A DNA stretch of 64,000 nt from Spirochaetota bacterium (lineage in GTDB: Bacteria; Spirochaetota; UBA4802; UBA5550): the NCBI GenBank assembly GCA_017999915.1, contig JAGNKX010000012.1, positions 62,001-126,000 of the forward strand. The letters run 5' to 3'. The notes beneath the pieces were generated by a model, which was given only the letters and a program-made list of their open reading frames with translations, ran no database searches and had not been told where the DNA came from. Positions 60,047 to 64,000 of this stretch are shown here, in pieces; the first letter of the stretch is position 1, and every line of letters begins with the position of its first letter. The position numbers and the translations under genes were made by a program.

Positions 60047-60666
60047 TCATGGCACGGGTGGACGTACCTCCGACAAAATCGAACCTCAGGAAGATCAAAT
60101 CCGATCTCGCCTTTGCCCACGAGGGCTTTGACCTGCTGGACCAGAAGAGGGAGATCCTCGTCATTGAGATCATGAAGAGCGTGAAACGGATAAAAAGCCT
60201 TGAAGAGGAAGTGAAGGTGTCACTGGACGCGCTCTATGGCACCTTCAGGCTGGCTGTCATGGAAATGGGAACGGACATCATGACGCAGAAGAGCCAGTCC
60301 GAAAAAGAGGCCTATGAGCTGTCCCTCGACGTGTACCGCTTCATAGGCATCGGCATACCCTCCATGACCGCGGCCGCGCGGGAGACCGGCATTGCATCGA
60401 GCCTGTACGGAACGACGGCCCTCTATGACCGTTGCAAAAAGGAATGCGCCGCAATGCTGTTGAAGATCGTCGAGTATGCGACCCTCATGAAATCGATACT
60501 GGTGCTGTCGCGGGAGCTTAAAAAGGTGCAGAGAAAGGTCAATGCCCTGGAGAAGATCTTCATCCCCCAGAATGAAGAAGCAAGAAAATACATATCGGAC
60601 CGCCTCGAGGAAATGGAGCGTGAGGAGATTTTCGTAAAGAAGCTGATAAAACAGAAAAAAGCATAA
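60043..60666 (+). CDS. A/V-type ATPase subunit D
   Basis: The 207-residue protein is almost all helix, with long coiled coils at both ends ([25 protein letters not shown] and [15 protein letters not shown]), as in the central rotor shaft. The start ATG at 60043 overlaps subunit B's stop as ATGA; ATG 60049 is the alternative. A Ser/Thr-rich middle ([17 protein letters not shown]) is the usual loop. Confidence 0.92.
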   Translation: MIMARVDVPPTKSNLRKIKSDLAFAHEGFDLLDQKREILVIEIMKSVKRIKSLEEEVKVSLDALYGTFRLAVMEMGTDIMTQKSQSEKEAYELSLDVYRFIGIGIPSMTAAARETGIASSLYGTTALYDRCKKECAAMLLKIVEYATLMKSILVLSRELKKVQRKVNALEKIFIPQNEEARKYISDRLEEMEREEIFVKKLIKQKKA

Positions 60667-60678
60667 AGGAAAGAAAAT

Positions 60679-60861
60679 ATGAGCGGTGACGCCAGAGTAA
60701 GCTTCCGGACAAATCCTTTCGTAATGGCGCGGGAGAGGATAGGTCTCCTCAATCCGGGTCAGAGGAGAGTGCTTTTCGGCCTGGTGTTCTTTCTGTTTAT
60801 CAATGCCGTCATCCTGGCGGTAAGCATTATCGTTTTTTCAATGCTGATGAGAAAATTGTGA
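60679..60861 (+). CDS. Small single-span membrane protein at the end of the ATPase operon
   Basis: The 60-residue protein has a soluble N-terminal half (RTNPFVMARERIGLLNPGQR) and one span (VLFGLVFFLFINAVILAVSI) with a short basic tail. AAAGGAAAG precedes the ATG, 12 bp after subunit D. No family is recognised. Its place after the last standard subunit suggests an accessory or assembly part of the ATPase. Confidence 0.6.
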   Translation: MSGDARVSFRTNPFVMARERIGLLNPGQRRVLFGLVFFLFINAVILAVSIIVFSMLMRKL

Positions 60862-60877
60862 TACCGTGTATCAGGCG

Positions 60878-61567
60878 TCATTCGTCGCAGAGGAGCCGGT
60901 AGCCCACTCCCGGCTCGGTGACGAGCAACCGCGGATTGGAAGGATCATCCTCGATCTTCCTTCTCAACTGAAGCACGTACACGCGGAGATAGCTCTGGTC
61001 AGGCTGCGATTGCCGTCCGAAGAGCTCCTGTATGATCTGGTTGTGGGTCACGACCCTGCCGGCGTATTTCGCGAGAAAACGAAGGAGGGAATATTCTGTG
61101 GGCGTCAGCTTCAGCTCCGCGCCGTTCTTCAAGGCCAGGCGCTTCCCGAAATCGACAGCGAGGTTTCCCGTTTTGAATATCCCGTCGGAGGCGTCGGGTA
61201 TGCTGTGCCGCAGGGCGGTCCTCAGGCGGGCGAGGAGCTCCCCCATGCCGAAGGGTTTGGTGACGTAATCGTCGGCGCCGGCGTCCAGGAGGTCTATCTT
61301 GTCCTGCTCGGAGTTTTTTACCGAAAGGACTATGACGGGAGTCTGGCTCCATTCACGAAGTCTTTTTAATGCGTCCATACCGTCCATATCGGGGAGTCCC
61401 AGGTCGAGGATTATCACATCGGGCCGCGCCAGGGAAGCCTGCTGGAGGCCTTCCTGCGCCGTCGTCGCCTCCCTGACCTGGTAGCCGTGGGCCTCAAGGC
61501 TGAGACGCAGCATGCGCCTAATCTGGGATTCATCGTCTATGACGAGTATAATGGGGCCATCGCTCAT
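60878..61567 (-). CDS. kdpE: KdpE response regulator
   Basis: The 229-residue OmpR-type regulator has a receiver domain with acidic pocket (VIDDESQIRRML), phospho-Asp in PDVIILDLGLPDMDGMD and switch Lys in VLSVKNSE... VTKPFGMGELLAR, then a winged helix ending in RVYVLQLRRKIEDDPSNPRL and EPGVGYRLLCDE. The match to KdpE and the adjoining KdpD settle the name. It controls potassium-pump genes when K+ is low; no kdpFABC is in the window. Confidence 0.92.
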   Translation of the reverse strand: MSDGPIILVIDDESQIRRMLRLSLEAHGYQVREATTAQEGLQQASLARPDVIILDLGLPDMDGMDALKRLREWSQTPVIVLSVKNSEQDKIDLLDAGADDYVTKPFGMGELLARLRTALRHSIPDASDGIFKTGNLAVDFGKRLALKNGAELKLTPTEYSLLRFLAKYAGRVVTHNQIIQELFGRQSQPDQSYLRVYVLQLRRKIEDDPSNPRLLVTEPGVGYRLLCDE

Positions 61568-61569
61568 GA

Positions 61570-64000
61570 TCAGCCCTCCCTGGGATTGTTATCGTCCGGT
61601 TCCACCGGGATCGTTATTGTAAAAACGGCCCCGCCCTGCGGTTTGTTCCCGGCCTGTATCATGCCGCCATGGGCCTCCACGATGCCCTTGCATATCGAAA
61701 GGCCGAGGCCCGTTCCCCCGGATGTCGCCTTCAGGCCGCGCCGGAATTTTTCGAACAGAAAGGGAATATCGGCGATGTTCAGCCCGGGACCGTTATCCTC
61801 CACCCGGATGGTCGCGGTTTTTCCTTCCATGCAACCGCTGATCGTGATTTCCGTTCCGGGAGGCGTGTACAGGACGGCGTTATACAGGAGATTCGCCAGC
61901 GCCTGTTCCATGAGCGTGAAGTCAATGCTGATCATCGGCATATCTTCATCGATCGACACGCGGACAGTATGGGAGGCGAATTCGTTCCCCAGGCGGTTGA
62001 TGACGACGCTGACAAGGTCGCCCAGGTCATGGCGCTGCCGGTTCAGTTTCAGCATTCCCGATTCAAGGCGGCTCATGTCAAGGAGGTTGTCCACAAGACG
62101 GTTCAGGCGCCCGCCTGCCTTGTGAATCTCCTCGGAGAGGCCCCTGCGGGTCTCGGGGCGGGCATCCACCGCCTCGTCGAGGAGGCTGCTTGAGGCGCCG
62201 GTGATGGTGGTCAGGGGAGTGCGCAGCTCATGGGATATGGAATTGAGCAGCACCCTGTAAAGCCGCTCCGATTCCTCCATGAGCCGTGTTTTCTGGTACG
62301 ATGCCGACAGGTTCTCCCGCTCGATCCTCACCGAAAGCTGATAGATGATGTTCTGGAGAAAGCTCTCCTGCTCCGGCTTGAAGCTCTCGCCGGAAAGGGG
62401 ACGGATGCAGAGAACGCCCACGGTGCTTCCCGGCGCGACGAGCGGGATGTGGTGGGCGTCGGAGCGGGGAATGGTGTCGGTAAAAAGACCGGCGGGCCTC
62501 CTGTTCTTGAAGGACCAGTCAGCGACCATCTGCTCCTTCTCCGTTATGTCAAGGGTGCAGCCCCCGTGGGGCGATTGCAATAATCCCCCGGACCCGTCGG
62601 GGAGTATGACCGCAACCGAAGAGGAAAGGAATTTCCCGATATAGGTCACCGCGACGGTGACGATCTCGTCGATGCCGAGGGCATTGCCGAGGGCCTTTGA
62701 GAATTCGTACAGGTCGGTGATCCTCTCCTCGCGGAGCCGCAGTGCCCGCTCCTTGGAGCGGAGCTTCGAGGTCAGGCTCCCGATTATTATGGCGAAAACG
62801 AAGTACATGCCGAACATGAGGGCGTCATGTATCTTTGCGATGTGAAATGTATAGAGCGGCGGTATGAAAAGGTAATTCCACGTCACCGCGCTCAGTGTCG
62901 CGGCAACCAGCACGGGCCCCCGGCCGATCAGCAGGGCGATCATGGATACGCCCAGGAGATAGATCAGGCCGATCGACCAGTATCCGGTGACCGATACGAG
63001 CGGCAGGTTCAGCAGGGTGACAAGAAGTACGGATGCGGCTGCGATGACATACTCTTTTACCGTGGAGAGTGGCTTCAGTCTTTTGAAGAATATCGGCGAT
63101 TTCCCGCTGATATCGGGCTGCGTCACGATATGCACGTCGATGTCGCCGCATCTCTTCAGAAGGCGCTCCACCAGGTTGCCTCCCATAAAATAATCGGACA
63201 GGTACCTCCTGAGCGGTTTCCCCACGACGATCTGCGTTATGTTCTGCTGCTGCGCCACCCGGACCAGGCCGGTGACGATATCCTCATCGGAGGTGGACAC
63301 CACCTCGGCGCCCAGCTCCCGCGCGAGGTTGAGGTTCCTGATGAGCCGGTCATGATCTTTTTTGCCCAGGGATTTATCCTTTTCGATGTACAGGGCCATC
63401 CAGGGCGACTTTAAATTGAAAGCCATTCTGCGGGTCCACCGCACGAGGTGCTCCGAATAGGGGCTCGGGCTGACGGCGACCAGCAGCCGCTCGCCGGTTT
63501 TCCACGGCCCCTTGATGCTTTCTCTTCGCATGTAGTCGCGAAGATCGTAATCGACCCTCTTGGCCAGATAATGCAGCGACATTTCCCGGAGGGCGGTGAG
63601 GTTCCCCTTCTTGAAAAAGCGCTCCACGGCAAGCCCGGCGGTTTCAGGGACGTAAACCTTTCCTTCCGCAAGACGCTTGAGCAGCTCTTCGATCGGTATG
63701 TCCACTAGCTCGATCTCGTCGGCGGCGTCGAGGATGGAATCGGGCAGGGTCTCTCGGATTTTAACGCCGATTATCTGCTCCACCACATCGGCCTGGCTCG
63801 CCAGGTGCTGGATGTTGAGGGTGCTGTAGACGCCGATGCCGTGTTCGATGAGCTCGAGCACGTCCTGGTAGCGCTTGACATGGCGGGATCCCTCGGCGTT
63901 GGTGTGGGCCAGCTCGTCGATAAGCGCCACGGAGGGCTTCCGCGCCAGGACGGCGTCTATGTCCAGCTCCTCTAACATCACGCCGCGGTAATCGATCTTT
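61570..64000 (-). CDS. kdpD: KdpD sensor histidine kinase, partial (N-terminus beyond window)
   Basis: About 809 residues remain; the frame is open to the window edge, so the P-loop start of KdpD is missing. In order: the end of the KdpD domain (LIDELAHTNAEGSRHVKRYQDV), a USP-like domain with LLVAVSPSPYSEHLVRW, four membrane spans (about 310-405), a GAF-like domain and a HisKA kinase with the phospho-His in NSISHELRTPLTTI, then the ATPase (VEDNGPGLNIADIPFLFEKF). It lies 3 bp ahead of kdpE and is translated with it. Confidence 0.95.
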   Translation of the reverse strand, partial: KIDYRGVMLEELDIDAVLARKPSVALIDELAHTNAEGSRHVKRYQDVLELIEHGIGVYSTLNIQHLASQADVVEQIIGVKIRETLPDSILDAADEIELVDIPIEELLKRLAEGKVYVPETAGLAVERFFKKGNLTALREMSLHYLAKRVDYDLRDYMRRESIKGPWKTGERLLVAVSPSPYSEHLVRWTRRMAFNLKSPWMALYIEKDKSLGKKDHDRLIRNLNLARELGAEVVSTSDEDIVTGLVRVAQQQNITQIVVGKPLRRYLSDYFMGGNLVERLLKRCGDIDVHIVTQPDISGKSPIFFKRLKPLSTVKEYVIAAASVLLVTLLNLPLVSVTGYWSIGLIYLLGVSMIALLIGRGPVLVAATLSAVTWNYLFIPPLYTFHIAKIHDALMFGMYFVFAIIIGSLTSKLRSKERALRLREERITDLYEFSKALGNALGIDEIVTVAVTYIGKFLSSSVAVILPDGSGGLLQSPHGGCTLDITEKEQMVADWSFKNRRPAGLFTDTIPRSDAHHIPLVAPGSTVGVLCIRPLSGESFKPEQESFLQNIIYQLSVRIERENLSASYQKTRLMEESERLYRVLLNSISHELRTPLTTITGASSSLLDEAVDARPETRRGLSEEIHKAGGRLNRLVDNLLDMSRLESGMLKLNRQRHDLGDLVSVVINRLGNEFASHTVRVSIDEDMPMISIDFTLMEQALANLLYNAVLYTPPGTEITISGCMEGKTATIRVEDNGPGLNIADIPFLFEKFRRGLKATSGGTGLGLSICKGIVEAHGGMIQAGNKPQGGAVFTITIPVEPDDNNPREG

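Overview
The window reads as a chromosomal segment of a free-living, probably anaerobic or facultative bacterium, most likely a spirochaete near the Leptospirales. The support is two tandem DUF1554 lipoproteins (a family best known from Leptospira), spirochaete-like lipoboxes, a HAMP-less membrane chemoreceptor, an archaeal/vacuolar-type (A/V-type) ATPase and many large PAS-type sensors. This assignment is inference from gene content. No rRNA, tRNA, CRISPR array, insertion sequence or prophage was seen.

Layout. 1-4138 (minus): a partial PrsW-type protease and two duplicated lipoproteins. 4.4-13.0 kb (plus): a compact molybdenum-hydroxylase operon (SCP2 protein, fused Fe-S/Mo hydroxylase, DsrC/TusE-like sulfur carrier, cysteine desulfurase, XdhC, MocA-like nucleotidyltransferase, MoeA-like protein, GntR regulator) behind a promoter overlapped by a 19-bp palindrome. 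13.0-18.1 kb (minus): a TetR-controlled glycyl radical enzyme with an SCP2-like N-terminal domain, plus a zinc alcohol dehydrogenase. 18.1-25.0 kb: a mobile-type repeat, a small ORF, an exported protein, a seven-PAS histidine kinase and a degenerate HD-GYP protein. 25.3-28.8 kb (plus): a three-gene module of ATPase/GNAT-like protein, HisC-like aminotransferase and GNAT protein. 28.8-36.3 kb (minus): a second, three-subunit xanthine-dehydrogenase-family enzyme with its own XdhC and MocA, an MFS transporter and an SGNH hydrolase. 36.4-41.0 kb: a lipid-type cluster (FATP-like acyl-CoA synthetase, MFE-2-like dehydrogenase, amidohydrolase, TetR). 41.5-47.8 kb: a P460/b561 cytochrome, a MetE-like protein, membrane proteins, an Ig-like lipoprotein, a Spy-like protein with FGPD repeats, and an ECF sigma operon. 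48.1-51.0 kb: a chemoreceptor, an M24 peptidase and a decayed copy of the sigma gene. 51.5-60.9 kb (plus): an RsbRD-type sensor followed by a complete A/V-type ATPase operon. 60.9-64.0 kb (minus): KdpE and a KdpD cut by the window edge.

How the genes fit together. Two independent molybdenum hydroxylases each carry private maturation genes. The first also encodes what looks like a whole sulfur-delivery line (desulfurase, DsrC-like carrier, XdhC). Two SCP2-like domains, a glycyl radical enzyme, an alcohol dehydrogenase, a FATP-like ligase and an MFE-2-like dehydrogenase suggest that hydrophobic, lipid-like or steroid-like substrates are processed here; that theme is inference. The most novel-looking points are the DsrC-like protein inside a molybdenum-hydroxylase operon, the SCP2-glycyl radical enzyme fusion without a neighbouring activase, and the ATPase/HisC/GNAT module.
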